From Elephas maximus indicus (taxonomy: Eukaryota > Chordata > Mammalia > Proboscidea > Elephantidae), in the NCBI RefSeq assembly GCF_024166365.1, contig NC_064824.1, forward strand, positions 45,112,608 through 45,176,607: a stretch of 64,000 nucleotides of DNA, in the 5' to 3' direction. Shown here piece by piece: positions 22,246-33,469 of this stretch; positions within the stretch are counted from its first letter, which is position 1; every line of letters starts with the position of its first letter. A program made the position numbers and the translations under genes. A model generated the notes under the pieces. It had not been told where the DNA came from. It made no database searches and worked only from the letters and a program-made list of their open reading frames with translations.

Positions 22246-23709
22246 TAATTGTTCTATAAGGTTAAAGGTCAAATATTACTACATGGCATGACTTTTACAG
22301 AACCTTACTACTAGGTACCAGGAGTACAGATTAAATAAATAAATTCTGCAAGATGAGTTTATGCCTCTCAGAGACTCCAGTTTCAGTATTACCCCATGTA
22401 AGAAGGAAAAACTGCCTGATTGTGATTCAAAGGAGGGGAGGAAAACAAGGATTAGTAACAGCAAGGCTGCATGGTCAGTGTTTGGCCAGTGTCCTTTCCT
22501 CTTCTGGGTGCACATAAGACCCAGCCAACTGACTGCTGACCAGAAGTTACTCCCTCTCCTGTCAGAGAAGAATAACTCTAAGAAAATTTCTGATTTTAGA
22601 GCTAGATAGAGTATTCAGTGAGATTTCTCAGGCCTCGTAAAATAAATAGCATTTGTGTATGTGGTCAGTGCAGAGTGTAAAAAAAATATACCTCTATGTA
22701 ATGAGCTATTCTATCTTCAGACTTTTCTTGTGACTTAAAAAATGAACAATTTGCTCCCTGGGCAAACATGTAATTTCAGAAATTGGTTATTGAATGTGCT
22801 TTTCTATGAATAGTTAACATCATTGTTCTGTCTACTGGAACCATGTTATGAATAGTGTGTATGTGTTGTTTGGTGTTATATTTGAGCAATACATAGGATT
22901 TTCTGCATGGTTTTCAAAAACATTTTGTTATAGAAGAAGCAATAGAATGCTAAAGATAAAAGAGGAGACTGGCTGGGGTTGCATCAACTCTGTCTCTGGT
23001 AAGCGTTATTACAGTTACTGTTCACATTTATGTCTGTTCAGATAGAAACCCATCAATCATGTACACTTAGGGCCAGATTTTGATTGCTGTTGCATAGCAT
23101 GAATTGCTACGTATCTTTTCTTCCCACCAAGAAAAATGCTCAGTAACATCTGCGATTAAAATTTGTCCTTTCAAATTGATTTTATTTTTATCTAGACTAA
23201 AAAGCAAAATGTGGTGTCAGGAGAGGAAATAAAATAATTCCTGTCAGGATATGGTGTCTTTTCTTTTTTTTTTTTGTATAATTCTTACAGAATCAAGTGT
23301 TCGTATATTTCTGTAGTCATAACAATGGCTCTGAGAGAATATAGAAAAATTATTATTTATCTTTTTTAAAAATAGAATCTTTTTATTTATGTGCAGTCAA
23401 GTGCACTAGCTTGGATTGTAGCGGAAGGCCATATTATAAAAAGAACATTACCTAAGGTTATAATATATGAAAAGCAAACAAAGCCTGTTTGCTTAGACCA
23501 TGAAATTTATCCAAATAAATTTTATATTTGTTTCCATGAAAATTTAACAGTTTTATTTAAGCTTACCAATAAAATAAAATATTTATTAAAACTGTCTTGT
23601 TTTGGGCATTTATATGTTTCTTTGTGTTTTTCGTTTTGGGGATTTTTTTTTTAGTTATAGGTAATTGCATAGAAAATTTGAAGTTAAAATCTCCATTTAA
23701 TTTATGCAC
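22246..23709. other. No recognised feature
   Basis: About 1.5 kb without an assignable repeat or gene. The open frame at 22361-22609 overlaps an equally long opposite-strand frame and lacks splice context. Confidence 0.5.
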
Positions 23710-24600
23710 ACTGTTATTTTTTCACCAATGTTTGTTAAGAATTTGTTATGAGCAAAACATTGTGCTAGGCATATTTATGTTGTTGTAGTTGTTAGGTGCT
23801 ATCAAGCCCATTCTGATTCATAGCGACCCTATGTACAACAGAACAAAACACTGCCCCGTCCTGAGCCATCCTCACAATCATTGTTATGCTTGAGCCCGGT
23901 GTTGCAGCCATTGTGTCAATCCATCTCCTTGAATTGTGTCAATCCATCTCCTTGAGCGTCTTCCTTTTTTTCACTGATGCACTACTTTACCAAGCATGAT
24001 GTCTTTCTCCAGTGACTGGTCCCTCCGAAAGCATGTCCAAAGTATGTGAGATGTAATCTCACCATCCTTGCTGCTAAGGAGCATTCTGGCTGTACTTCTT
24101 CCAAGACAGATATGTTTGTTCTTTTGGCAGTCCGTGGTATATTCGGTATTCTTTGCCATCACCACAACTCAAAGGCATGAATTCTTTTTCAGTCTTCCTT
24201 ATTCCTTGTCCACCTTTCGCATGCATATGAGACAATTAAAAACACCATGGCTTGGGTCAGGCCCATCTTAGTTTTCAAGGTGACATCTTTGCTCTTTAAC
24301 ACTTTAAAGAGATCTTTTGCAACAGGTTTGTCCAATGCAATACGTCTTTTGATTTCTTGACTGCTGCGTCCACGGGTGTTGATTGTGAATCCAAGTAAAA
24401 TGAAATCCTTGACAACTTCAGTCTTTTCTCCATTTATCATGATGTGGCTTATTGGTCCAGTTGTGAGACATATTTATGGGATACAAAAAATGAGCCTGGT
24501 ACCACCCTGCCTCTGCCTCAAACAAGTTTATGGTTTAGTATGACAAACAAAAGCATAAAGAACACACATGGATATGAATATAATGGAGAAACTTTCAGAG
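23710..24600 (+). repeat. Ancient mammal-wide repeat interrupted by an RTE
   Basis: TTGTGCTAGGCATATTTATG (left, to 23779) and ATACAAAAAATGAGCCTGGT, ACAAGTTTATGGTTTAGTA (right, from 24479) are two halves of the same old repeat type as at 9620 and 25375. The RTE at 23780-24468 separates them. Confidence 0.55.
23780..24468 (-). mobile_element. RTE-clade LINE 3' fragment with 10-bp target duplication
   Basis: The minus-strand translation near 24440 starts MINGEKTEVVKDFILLGFTI and continues LFKVLKSKDVTLKTKMGLTQ, the end of the RTE reverse transcriptase, followed by a KDQSLEKD/MLGK-type C-terminal motif and the 3' UTR. The element is 5'-truncated. CATATTTATG repeats at 23770-23779 and 24469-24478 define it. 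It carries an internal ~20-bp tandem repeat (TTGTGTCAATCCATCTCCTT, twice near 23911-23954). Confidence 0.93.
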
Positions 24601-24689
24601 TGTAGTTCCCAACATTAAGTTTCCAGAGAGAAATATTGAGGTGTGCCACTTTTTAATTTTATTTCAGGATTACAGGTGACCTTTAAGAG

Positions 24690-24735
24690 ACTCTAACATA
24701 GTACCTACAGCATAATAGTTGTTCAATAAATGTTA
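24690..24735 (+). repeat. L2/MIR 3'-end scrap
   Basis: CATAGTACCTACAGCATAAT and GTTGTTCAATAAATGTTAAA match the common terminal motif. Confidence 0.55.
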
Positions 24736-24792
24736 AAAGGATATGTGAATATTCTGTCCTAGGGTTGGAGGGCAGGCTGGATGTAGTGTAAG

Positions 24793-24818
24793 AGTGTGCG
24801 TGCGTGTGTGTGTGTGTT
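24793..24818 (+). repeat. (TG)n microsatellite, interrupted
   Basis: GTGTGCGTGCGTGTGTGTGT tract. Confidence 0.95.
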
Positions 24819-24856
24819 AACAGTCTCTGCAGCTAAGACAATTATGTTAGAACTAA

Positions 24857-25040
24857 ACTGATTTTATCTGGGCTCCACCACCTTTGTGATCTTGGGCAAA
24901 TTATCTAACTTCTTTCAGCTCCAGTTTCTTCATCTATAAAATCTGGTGATAATACCTACCTCAAACGTTTGTTGTGAAGATTGAATGAGGTGATGTATGT
25001 AAGGCTTATAAAAATAGTGGCTATTAATAGTGTAGGTGTT
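24857..25040 (+). repeat. MIR relic
   Basis: CTCCACCACCTTTGTGATCT, CTTCATCTATAAAATCTGG, AATACCTACCTCAAACG and TTGAATGAGGTGATGTATG give a clear MIR core. Confidence 0.88.
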
Positions 25041-25374
25041 AACCAAATGGTAGAAATCTTTGTTACAATTACTATTACCGTTCCTATTTTCCCCCAATAC
25101 TATTATCTTTACTAGTAAGAGGTGTGGGAAAATACCACACTATGAAACAGAAATAGGCAAACCATGGCATTGGCTTTGCATTTGTGTAAGAAGAAGAATT
25201 TTTACTCTAAGCAGGTGGAACATCATTCAATATATATTTTTTATATTAAAATTAAGTAAAAATACAAGTCATAAGTTATAAACAAAATAAATTCATTATT
25301 TAACTTTGTACTTGATCATTTTGTCTTTGCAGAGTGAAAACTCAAATAACTACTTAGGAATCATTATTTATTCT
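25041..25374. other. No recognised feature
   Basis: AT-rich sequence, nothing assignable. Confidence 0.55.
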
Positions 25375-25495
25375 TTCATTTGTGTATTTTATTTATTCAA
25401 TAAATTTTTATTGAATACTATTTGCCAGACACTGGAGATAGAGCAGTGAACAAAACTCTCAAAGTCTCTGCCCTCAAGAAGTTTATATTTAGTTG
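25375..25495 (+). repeat. Ancient mammal-wide repeat (L2/L3-like)
   Basis: TTCAATAAATTTTTATTGAA, TTGCCAGACACTGGAGATAG and AGTCTCTGCCCTCAAGAAGT match the old repeat type seen at 9620. Confidence 0.6.
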
Positions 25496-25549
25496 AAACT
25501 CTAGTTCCCTTTTAACCAGGCCTTCCAAAGGGTTCATCCTTTTTTGAAC

Positions 25550-25735
25550 CCCTGCTGGGAATTTACATTTCTCACAAGTTCCAAGACGATGCTAATGCTG
25601 CTGGTTAGGGACCAACTAAAAACCACTAGTAGAGTACCAAAATTTATTATACATAAGAATGACCTGGGGATGTTGTTAAAATGTAGATTTTGATTCAGTA
25701 TATATGGGGTAGAAATGCCAGTTCTCAGCAGGGAT
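25550..25735. mobile_element. Two adjacent MER5-like fragments
   Basis: 25550-25632 reads as one end (GAATTTACATTTCTCACAAG; GCTAATGCTGCTGGTTAGGG; AAAAACCACTA). 25640-25735 reads as the opposite part (ATAAGAATGACCTGGGGATG; GATTTTGATTCAGTATATAT). They are two partial copies or one rearranged element. Confidence 0.65.
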
Positions 25736-25748
25736 AATTATCTCCCCC

Positions 25749-25937
25749 TGGAGATTATTGCTTTTAATTTTTCTCCTACTATTTAGTAATCTATTTTTAA
25801 ATAGTATTTTTCTGCTCTTTTTGTGTTTACCAATTTTAAACATTATTATAGATACAGATTACAGGTAATCGTTTATTATCATGGATGGTGAGCCAGCTTA
25901 TATTATAGTAGCACCTAGTTAACCTCTCCATCCCCCC
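25749..25937 (+). repeat. Block B, copy 1 of a swapped-order duplication
   Basis: GGAGATTATTGCTTTTAATT, TTAAATAGTATTTTTCTGCT and TTATCATGGATGGTGAGCCA recur with about 80-85% visual identity at 27349-27534. It ends in CCTCTCCATCCCCCCATC. Confidence 0.8.
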
Positions 25938-25969
25938 ATCATCCCAGTCCAGCTAGGCACTACATTACC

Positions 25970-26160
25970 TCTCAGTTGGATGCTAAAATACAGAAAATGG
26001 AGTGAGAATGCCTATGTAGCCTCGGATTCCCTGTCATGGCCATACTCATTTGCCTTCATTTTTATATATTTATCTTTTTTTTTTAAATCATATATGCACT
26101 TGTTAAAAAAAAGGAAAAAAAACAGTAGTAATGAGTGTCCCCTTCCTAGCAATCCACCTA
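25970..26160 (+). repeat. Block A, copy 1 of a swapped-order duplication
   Basis: TTGGATGCTAAAATACAGAA, GAGTGAGAATGCCTATGTAG, AAATCATATATGCACTTGTT, an A-run, and GAGTGTCCCCTTCCTAGCAA recur at 27174-27350. Here A follows B; in the second copy A precedes B. Confidence 0.8.
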
Positions 26161-27002
26161 GAAATCTTCCTGGCTCAAAGACCTGCTTTTTACAGACTTC
26201 GATTTGCAAATCCAGTCCTTCAGAGGTGGTTCACAGGTGGTTAACACTGTCTTAGACACTGTGCGTGAGATTATAGGGAGCAGGTGTCACGTGAATGAGG
26301 GTTTCTTTTTATGACTCCATGAGTCATAACCAGGACAGACACTAATCAGGCTTAAAAAATTATATTATAGCCCACATTCCTGGAAGTTAAATGTAATTGT
26401 TCTCCTTTGTCATTTTAAAGGAAAGATACATTTTAGAGCATGCTGTACAAAATTATAAGGGCCTAGGTACAAATAAATAACAAAGATAGGCCAAGAAGGT
26501 ACTTAATCACAATTAAATCTAATTCATTTTCAATATTCTGCTTTAAGTAGAAATAATTAAATTTCTGTCCCTATCTTTTGAGTATTAGAAAACCTTGGGC
26601 CTTGGGCTGGCACCTAGGTTCACAGCTGTTTTCTGTTTGGAACTTTTCCTTTTCCACCATTAATCACCCTATTGCTAACTATAGTGAAAGAACTTTGTAG
26701 ATTTAAATAGTCTGCTAAACCTCAGAAGAGACTATAGACCCTTACATTCTCTGCTTTCCTGTTTATTGTTTGCATGACACAGAACTGTTTCTGAAAGAGA
26801 GAGAGCTAAAGAGAAAGAATGCTAAGCATTTGCAGTTTGTTTCAAGCTTAGTAGTTTCCAACAGGAGAATTGGGTAAGTTTGCGTGACTTTTTTGTTCAG
26901 CTGTGAAGTGCGAATGATAAAACAAAAAACTCACCTGATTGTTATATGATTCAGATTTCCAAATGAAAATAAAGCTTTAAGAAGATATTATCAGTAATTC
27001 CC
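26161..27002. other. No recognised feature
   Basis: The spacer between the duplicated blocks. No gene or repeat recognised. Confidence 0.5.
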
Positions 27003-27173
27003 ATAGCAATTCTGCATGATAGAAATCATTATTGCTGTCTTCTATATGAAACAACAAGATCTCAAAAACAGTAAGTGGCTTGTCCGAGAACTTTTCAAAT
27101 TAGTCAGTTGCAGAGCCAGAATGTGAACCCAGGTTTTTTGTATCTGAATCTGACACTCCTTGCATCACATTAT
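27003..27173 (-). repeat. MIR relic
   Basis: Antisense MIR: GATCTCAAAAACAGTAAGTG, GTTGCAGAGCCAGAATGTGA and ACCCAGGTTTTTTGTATCTG. It abuts block A copy 2. Confidence 0.82.
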
Positions 27174-27350
27174 GTCTCACTTGGATGCTAAAATACAGTA
27201 AGTGGAGTGAGAATGCATATGTAGCCTTGGACTCCCTGTTATGGCCTTACTCTTTGTCGTTTATTTATTTTTAAATCATGTATGCACATTGTTAAAAAAA
27301 AAAAAAAAAAATCCGGTAGTATTGAGTGTCCCTTCCCTAGGAATCTACCT
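27174..27350 (+). repeat. Block A, copy 2
   Basis: Matches 25970-26160 and is contiguous with block B copy 2. The internal A-run is 19 bases here. Confidence 0.8.
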
Positions 27351-27534
27351 GGAGATAATTGCTTTTAATTTTTCTCCTACTGTTCAGTAACTTATTATTA
27401 AATAGTATTTTTCTGCTATCTTTGTGTTCACCAGTATTAGACAATATTTATAGGTAGAAATTATCGATAACTTTTTGTTATTATGGATGGTGACTCAGCT
27501 CACTTATACTACCTACTTAACATCTCCATCCCCC
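27349..27534 (+). repeat. Block B, copy 2
   Basis: Matches 25749-25937 (GGAGATAATTGCTTTTAATT; TATTATGGATGGTGACTCAG; CATCTCCATCCCCCACC). Confidence 0.8.
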
Positions 27535-27729
27535 ACCTTCCCAATTTGGTTTGTTAAACCAAAAATAAATGTTTACCTTATTAATATTAATGTAAATATT
27601 GTTCACTGCCAATCCAAGTAGTATACTATAATTACATTTCCTTTCTTGTACAACTTTCCATATTGCCTAGAGTTTTTCTCTCATTCTCTATGTTAAGAGC
27701 TTTGTAAAATTAAAAAGAAATATTTTTTT

Positions 27730-30700
27730 CGTCTTTGTTTTCTGCTAAATGTGCCCCGAGACATTTGTCCCAAGACTTCGGCTCAGTAGCTTGGTCTCTT
27801 AGGGCATTTGGATGTGTCTGTGAAGCTTCTGTGACTCTGCCCTGGTCAAGTTGTGCTGACTTCTCCGGCAATCTGCACTGTCTTACCTTTCACCAAAGTT
27901 ACCACATTTCTAGTTAGTGCTTTTCCCTCTCCACCCATCTCCGCCCTCGTAACCATCAAAGATTATTTCTTTGTGTGTGTAAACCTCTTCGTGAGTTCTT
28001 ATAGTAGTGGTCTCATACAGTATTTGTCCTTTCATGATTGACTTTCTTCACTCAGCATAATGCCCTCCAGATTCATCCATGTTGTGAGACGTTTCGCAGA
28101 TTCGTTGTTCTTTATTATTGCATAATATTCCATTGTGTGTATTATAGTTTGTTTATCCATTCATCTGTTGATGAGCACTTACGTTGTTTCCATCTTTTTG
28201 CTATTGTGAATAATCCTGCAGTGAACATGAGTGTGCATATTTCTATTCATGTGATGGCTCCTATTTCTCTAGAATATATTCCTAGGAGTGGAATTGCTGG
28301 ACCGTATGATATTTCTATTTCTAGCTTTTTAAGGAAGTGCCATATTGTTTTCCAAAATGGTTGTACCATTTTGCATTCCCATCAGCAATGCTTAAGAGTT
28401 CCAGTCTCCCCACAACCTCTCCAACATTTGTTATTTTCTGGGGTTTTTTTTTGTTTGTTTTTTAATTAGTGTCGGTAATGTCTGGGTGAGATGGTATCTC
28501 ATTCTTGTTTTGATTTGCATTTCTGTAATGGCTAGTGTTCCCGAACACTTCCTCAGTGTCTGTTAGCCACCTGAATGTCTTCTTTGGTGAAGTGTCTGTT
28601 CATATCCTTTACCCACTTTTCAATTGGATTATTTGTCTTTTTATTGTAGAGATGTTGAGTTTTGTATAGATTTTAGAGATTAGACCTTTGTCAGATATGT
28701 CATAGCCAAGACTTTTTTTCCCAGCCTGTAGGTTCTCTTTTTACTTTTTTGATGAAGTCTTTTGATGAGCATAAATGTTAATTTTTAGAAGGTCTCATTT
28801 ATCTAGCATATCTTCTGGTGTTTCTTTATCATTAGTTATGGTTTGTATGTTTATGCTGTATATTAGAGCCCCTAGTGTTGACTCTGTTTTTTCTTCCATG
28901 ATCTTTATAGTTTTGGGTTTTATATTTAGGTCTTTGATCCATTTCGAATTAGTTTTTGTGTATGATGTGAGGGACGGGCCCTTTTTCATTTTTTTACAGA
29001 TGGACGTCTAGTTTTATCAGCACTGTTTCCCCCATTTAATGGACTTGGGGCTTTTGTCAAAGATCGGGTGGCCATAGGTAGACGAATTTACATCTGGGTT
29101 CTTGACTCTATTCCATTAGTCAGTGTGTCTGCTTCACTAGTATCAGGCTGTTTCGACTACCGTAGCTGTATAATAGGTTCTGAGATCAGGTAGTGGGATG
29201 CCGCCTACTTCGTTCTTTTTCTTCATTAATGCTTTACTTACCTGAGGCCTCTTTCCTTTCAACATAAAGTTAATGATTAGTTTTCCACCTCTTTAAAGAG
29301 TGCTGTTGGTATTCAGCTCGGGATTGCATTGTATTTGTAGATTACTTTGGGTAGAATTGACATTTTCACATTGTTGAGTCTACCTATCCATGAGCATGGT
29401 ATGTTTTTCCATTTATGTAAGTCTCTTTTGGTTTCTTGCTGTAGTGTTTTGTAGTTTTCTTTGTTTAGGTCTTTAACATCCTTGGTTAAATTTATTCCTA
29501 AGTGTTTTATTTTTTTAGGGGTTATTATAAATGGTATTGCTTTCCTGATTTCCTTTTTGTAGTTCTGTTTATTGGTGTATAGGAATCCAACTGATTTTTG
29601 TATTTTATCTTGTATCTTGCTACTCTGCTGAATCTGTTTGTTCTAGTAGCTTTCTTGTGGAGCCTTTAGGGTTCTCTGTGTATAGGGTCATATCATCTGT
29701 ATATAGGGATAGTTTCACTTCTTCCTTACCAATTCGGATGCCCTTTATTTCTTTTTCTTGACTTACTGCTCTAGCTAGGACTTCAGTACAGTGTTAAATA
29801 GGAGTAATCATAAAGGGCATCCATGTCTTGTTCCTGTTCTTAGGGGGAATGTCTTCAATCTCTCTCCATTGTGAATGATGTTGGCTGTTGGTTTTGTATA
29901 GACACCTTTTATTATGTTGAGTATTCTCTTCTATTCCTATCTTATTGAAAGTTTTTATCATGAATGGGTGTTGGACTTTATTGAATGCCTTTTCTGTGTC
30001 AATTGAGAAGATCATGTGATTCTTTAATTTATGTGGTGGATTACTTTGATTGATTTTCTAAAGTTGAACCATCCTTGCATGCCTGATATGAATCCCATTT
30101 GGTCATGGTATAATATTTTTTTAATATGGTGCTGAATTGTAGCGTGTAGAATTGTGTTGAGAATTTTCGCATCTGTATTCATGAGTGATATTGTTCTGTA
30201 ATTTTCTTTTTTTGTGGTAACTTTGCCTAGTTTTGGTATCAGGGTTATGCTGGCTTCACAGAATAAATGCGGAAGTATCTCTTCCTTTTCTATGTTCTGA
30301 AACAGTTTGAATGGTACTGGTACAAGCTCTTCACCAAATGTTTGGTAGAATTCTTCAGTGAAGCCATCTGGGCCAGGATATTTTTTTGTTGGGAGTATTT
30401 TTTATTGACTTTTTAATCTCTTCTCTTATTATGGGTTTGCTCAGATTTTCTACATCAGTTTGTGTAGTTTAGGTAGGTAGTCTGTTTCTAGAAATTTGTC
30501 CATTTCCTCTAGTTTTTCAAATTTGCTGTACAGTTTTTCATAGTACTCTGTGGGATCCTTTTTATTTCAGTTCGGTCTGTTGTAATGTCCCCCATTTCAT
30601 TTCTTATTTTGATTATTTGCTTCCTCTTCTGTTTTTCTTTTGTCAGGTTGGCCAGTGGTTTGTCATTTTGTTGATCCTTTCACAGAACCAACTTTTGGTT

Positions 30701-31152
30701 TTGTTGGTTTTTTCTATTGTTTTTCTATTCTCTATTTCATTTATTTCTGCTCTGATCTTTATTATTTCCTTTCTTCTGGTGGCTGTGGGCTTCTTTTACT
30801 GTTCTTTTGATATTTGTTCAAGTTATAGGGCTATTGTTTTGATTTCGTCCCCTCTTTTTTTATGTGTGCATCTATTGCTATAAAATGACCTCTGAGCACT
30901 GTCTTAGCTCTGTCCCAAAAGTTTTGGTATAATGTGTTTTCATTCTTATTTGATTCTAGTAATTTTTTTATTCTATCTTTGATTTCTTCAGTTATCCAGT
31001 GGTTTTTAAGCAACGTGTTACTCAGTTTCATTTTTTTTTTTTCCTTGCTGTTCCTGTTATTCATTTCTACTTTTATGGTGTTGCGATCAGAGAAGATACT
31101 TTGTATTACCTCAGTGTTTTGGATTTAGTTGAGGGTTACTTTGTGGCCTAAT
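27730..31152 (-). mobile_element. L1 LINE, antisense, 5'-truncated, decayed ORF2
   Basis: On the minus strand, ORF2 relics appear in order. KMKLSNTLLKNHWITEEIK (near 31040) belongs to the linker after the endonuclease. [20 protein letters not shown] (near 30010) lies in the reverse-transcriptase palm. [19 protein letters not shown] (near 28970) lies in the C-terminal part. A 3' UTR starts around 28000. Several frameshifts and stops break the frame, so it cannot encode a working protein. ORF1 and the endonuclease are absent. This is the longest L1 in the window and serves as a paralogue for reading the disrupted L1 at 47.8 kb. Confidence 0.95.
28040..31140 (-). pseudogene. L1 ORF2 relic (reverse transcriptase), broken
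   Basis: This is the coding part of the preceding element. ORF2p copies L1 RNA into DNA at a nicked target in the nucleus. Reading the minus strand from 31140, segments match the linker, reverse transcriptase and C-terminal domain, but no single frame exceeds about 100 codons. The catalytic YADD-type region near 29.5 kb is not in an intact frame. Plus-strand open frames over this interval (for example 28038-28469) are shadows. Confidence 0.85.
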
Positions 31153-31450
31153 TAAAAAGAAATTTTCTTTCTACCTATCCCATTTTTCCTACCTCTATCA
31201 CTTCTCTTTGAAAACATGTTAGTATAAATATTAATTTTTATCCATTTAGTTTTTTTTTAGTTAAATGTTGTAATAGGTTTTCTTGCAAACTTTACAACCC
31301 ATCCCCTGCCAGACATTCATTTTAACTCCTGAAGAACTTATGCCCTTTTTTCCAAAAGTTTGCCAGTAGCTGTATTTGAAACTTCTTTTAATTAAATAGA
31401 AAAGCTTTAAAACAAAGATCTTCAATGATTCCTCATAATAAATAACCTCT
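31153..31450. other. No recognised feature
   Basis: AT-rich sequence between L1 and SINE. Confidence 0.5.
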
Positions 31451-31461
31451 GTGGTAGGAGG

Positions 31462-31630
31462 GGATCCCTGATGGTACAGTGGTTAAGAGTTATGGCTGCT
31501 AACCAAAAGGTCAGCAGTTCAAATCCACCAGCTGCTCCTTGGAAACCCTATGGGACAGTTCTCCTCTGCATAGGGTCAGTATGAGTCAGAATGAACACAA
31601 CGGCAACGGGTTTTTTTTTTGGTTTCAGGT
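31462..31630 (+). mobile_element. AfroSINE, short form, with 11-bp target duplication
   Basis: Head GGATCCCTGATGGTACAGTG, box-B-like GTCAGCAGTTCAAATCCACC, TATGAGTCAGAATGAACAC and tail AACGGCAACGGGTTTTTT. Perfect GTGGTAGGAGG repeats flank it at 31451-31461 and 31631-31641. Confidence 0.96.
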
Positions 31631-31641
31631 GTGGTAGGAGG

Positions 31642-32639
31642 AGTATTTATGTTTTAATCATTTTATACTTTATATAAATCAGAATGTTTTCAACAAGTCT
31701 TTAAAACATATGTGTAACTGCTACATTTCTTGATCAGTGAATGTCCGTCCATAAGATTGAAGGTGGCAAAAGTCATTAATTGTTCATTTGGTTTCTCAGA
31801 AGAGCTATTCTTTCCCAGCTTATGCGAATAACCAGAGAAAATGGTAGCCCAAAGGGACTGTTGGTCCCTTTGACAAGTTTAACAACTACTTTAAAGCACT
31901 GTTTAGTGACATTTGAAATTAAAACTTGTACAATATATTGAGAATATTTTGTAAGCATGCTTTACCTAAAAATTCTGAGTCCATTGAGGTTAATAACTTC
32001 TGATCATGGAATTTTGTAAGAGAGATGAGAATAGCAAACCTTGAAAATATATCACATTGAATATATTTATTAATAAATAATGTAATTATAAGTGAAGTGG
32101 CACATGTGGGACTACAGTGAAACAGTGTATATTTAATAAAGCAAGTTAAAATATACAGCAGGATTCTAAATTGAAGGAAAGAAGAAGAAATTTAAGATTT
32201 ACAAGACAATCTGTTTTCTTTTGGAAATATTCATGAGGTAGTTATAATTACCTACATGTTATATTTTCCCTGGTACATTGTCTTCACTTTTTAAATCATG
32301 TTAGAGAACAACAGGAGATAAGAGTAAGTTTGATACTTACATAGTGGTATTTGATTTATGTATCCTGAACTGTTGTTAGAGACTTTTTTCTCCTGTGTTG
32401 ATCCTTCAGAAGAAGGACCAGAGAGGGAAATAGGGACTTAACTTCTTCTTATGAGGAGCTCATTGAGATTTTCGTCCTGAAACTTGACAACGTCAGTTGG
32501 CTCAATTAGATCCAAGCAAATAAACTCACCTAACGGCCTAGTACTTCATGCAGAATGTCAAAACAAAAAGTAGGAGATTGTCATACCCAGCCCCCACCAC
32601 ACACTGAGAAAATTGATAAGGAATTCATTGACATATATT
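31642..32639. other. No recognised feature
   Basis: About 1 kb of AT-rich sequence, nothing assignable. Confidence 0.5.
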
Positions 32640-32940
32640 GACCATCTAGTATTTGCTAGGTTATGGAAAAGGTACTTTAAATACATTCATTCATTTATTT
32701 GTAGAATAAAATTTTTGTCATGATATAGCAGGTGGTAGGAAAACCACTGGAGAACATATAGCTCCTGAAATCTAGGAACATCCAGTGTGGTGGGTGAGAC
32801 TGAGAAGCAGTAAGGCGTAACCACATGTGATAAATGCTCTGATATGCTATTCACACACAGCGAAGTGGGAGCATATACATCTATTCCCACCTTGAGGAGC
32901 TGGGAGGTTAGGGGATGCTTCACAGGGGATGTAACATCTT
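32640..32940 (+). repeat. Possible ancient mammal-wide repeat
   Basis: TTGACCATCTAGTATTTGCT and, later, GATAAATGCTCTGATATGC and GGGATGCTTCACAGGGGATG resemble the distal parts of the old repeat type at 9620. Weak. Confidence 0.35.
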
Positions 32941-32944
32941 TGTG

Positions 32945-33240
32945 TGGTACATATCCTATTTATAGATGAAGAAACTGAAGAGAGGCTATATAACCTGCAT
33001 AAGGCCATGTAATAATAATAGCAAACATTTATATGGTCTTACTATACAAAAACTTTATATTAACTCATATAATCCTCACAACCACCCTATAACAGAGATA
33101 CTTTTATCATTTCCGTTTTATAGTTAATAAAGCTGACATCCTTCAGAGCTCAGTCATTTTTCCAAGGTCATACATTAACAAAGGCAAAGCTGGGATTTGA
33201 ACCAAGGCACGTTACTATAGTGTCTGTGTGCTTAACACAA
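32945..33240 (-). repeat. MIR relics (short one plus a nearly complete one)
   Basis: ATAGATGAAGAAACTGAAGA (32963) is one antisense MIR core. From 33015 a fuller antisense copy follows: TAATAGCAAACATTTATATG, CATATAATCCTCACAACCAC, CCAAGGTCATACATTAACAA and GCTGGGATTTGAACC. Confidence 0.85.
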
Positions 33241-33469
33241 ACTCTCTCTTCTTCCTAGGTGATCCTTAAACCTAATTCAGAACTCAGTAATCAGACTCCA
33301 GAGCCCATGTTGTTAAATGACAACTTGACTGGCATTTTAGGAAGATTGTTTTTACTGTAATAAAAACAGTAGGACAAAAGGAGACAGAACTGGAGGCAGA
33401 AAGACCAAATGTATAAAAGCATGGATGCTAAGCTGTTTTAGGGTAGTGGCATCTATGTGTAGAGAAGCG

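Noticed and set aside
22279..22609. Opposed open frames of 78 and 82 codons
   Set aside because: Similar length on both strands in an unassigned region, without splice context. Typical of chance.
28038..28469. 143-codon plus-strand open frame
   Set aside because: Shadow frame antisense to the L1 3' UTR/ORF2 terminus.
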